Below, piece by piece: positions 63,578 to 64,000 of a DNA stretch of 64,000 bases. Origin of the DNA: Palsa-504 sp963742795 (GTDB lineage Bacteria > Actinomycetota > Actinomycetes > Streptosporangiales > Streptosporangiaceae). Within the stretch, counting starts at the first letter, position 1. Each line of letters starts with the position of its first letter. The stretch spans positions 124,001-188,000 of the forward strand of contig CAVUNL010000020.1 of assembly GCA_963742795.1 (NCBI GenBank), written 5' to 3'. The position numbers and the translations under genes are program-made. Under the pieces are notes generated by a model. It did not search any database and was not told the DNA's origin. It worked only from the letters and a program-made list of their open reading frames with translations.

Positions 63578-64000
63578 ATGCAGACTGACCGGGCCCCGGC
63601 CGGCCAGCAGCCCGACGGGGGTCCTGGCCCGCCGGACAACTGGCGCAGCAAATGGCGGAGCTGGCTGCCGTTCGTGGTCAAGCCGCTGCGCCGCGGCATC
63701 CTCATCTTCGCCTTGGTGCTGATCATCGAGTACCTGGTCGTGCCGGAGCTGGTGGGGGCCAGCAAGGACCTGAACCTGCTCGGCCAGGTGAACCCGGGCT
63801 GGCTGGTCGCGGGCCTGGTGCTGGAGGGTGCGAGCCTTTTCTGCTACGGCCTGCTGACCCAGGCCCTGCTGCCGCCCGGCTCGTTCAACCCGGGCCTTTC
63901 CCGGCTGTTCCGGATTGACCTGGCCGCCGCGGCCATAGCGCACGTCATCCCGGCCGGAACCCTCGGCAGTGCCGGGATCGGCTACCGCCTGTTCACCGCC
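63578..64000 (+). CDS. LPG-synthase-type (UPF0104) membrane protein, partial
   Basis: ATG 63578 with GGTAGGAG upstream; open to the window edge. Hydrophilic start, then transmembrane helices (GILIFALVLIIEYLVVPELV, PGWLVAGLVLEGASLFCYGL) and the family motif AHVIPAGTLGSAGIGYRLFT. Related to the MprF/AglD flippase-synthase membrane domain that handles lysyl-phosphatidylglycerol or similar lipids. Confidence 0.85.
   Translation, partial: MQTDRAPAGQQPDGGPGPPDNWRSKWRSWLPFVVKPLRRGILIFALVLIIEYLVVPELVGASKDLNLLGQVNPGWLVAGLVLEGASLFCYGLLTQALLPPGSFNPGLSRLFRIDLAAAAIAHVIPAGTLGSAGIGYRLFTA

Overview
This window is chromosomal DNA from a very GC-rich filamentous-type actinobacterium. The evidence is strong G/C third-position bias, GTG starts, an HrdB-type sigma factor beside a DUF7455 protein, a SCO6745-family protein, an ImuA-ImuB-DnaE2 mutasome with an actinobacterial LexA box, and STAND/TPR and CHAT proteins. 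I cannot name a species. No rRNA, tRNA or CRISPR array was seen.

Layout. 0-15 kb is housekeeping: a DUF1841-like protein, a PAS/GAF/PP2C phosphatase split by a repeat insertion, the principal sigma factor, ParE (frameshifted) and ParC, an SDR-PfkB pair, a frameshifted CobU, YjbQ and PEBP. 15.7-20 kb holds envelope and redox genes: a PQQ-like propeller protein, an NDH-2 with no normal start codon, and a two-domain SCO1 lipoprotein. 20-31.5 kb is the most unusual accessory region. It holds two tandem copies of a module made of an intracellular subtilase (S8), a divergent TPR-CHAT caspase-like protease, an ECF sigma factor and a small partner protein. The sigma and partner-start segment is almost identical between copies (one mismatch in 847 bp), while the proteases are diverged paralogues. 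31.5-36.4 kb holds several broken genes, a STAND NTPase with a cyclase-like N-terminus and seven near-identical TPR units, and a small possible RHH protein. 36.5-42 kb is the SOS mutasome operon. 42-48.7 kb holds a sigma factor fused to a foreign C-terminus, AlkB, a 276-bp MITE-like element, a FAD oxidoreductase, a HigB/PspA-coil/HigA-like fusion, Mug, and an AhpD-like protein with an in-frame TGA at the second redox Cys followed by a SECIS-like hairpin (a probable selenoprotein). 48.7-53.3 kb has two DUF202 proteins and a frameshifted two-component cluster. 53.54-53.65 kb carries six helically phased near-consensus DnaA boxes beside an AT-rich stretch. 54-61.5 kb has a glgX with its catalytic core deleted, an AAA ATPase, and the DUF4129-MoxR-DUF58 operon. 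The end has gene fragments, a SCO6745-family gene and a partial LPG-synthase-type membrane protein.

A recurring feature is damage: many single-base frameshifts (mostly one extra base, often a duplicated G or C), several genes with their middles missing, and Pro/Ala-rich low-complexity expansions. This is either genuine decay or uncorrected long-read/assembly error, and only read data can tell which.
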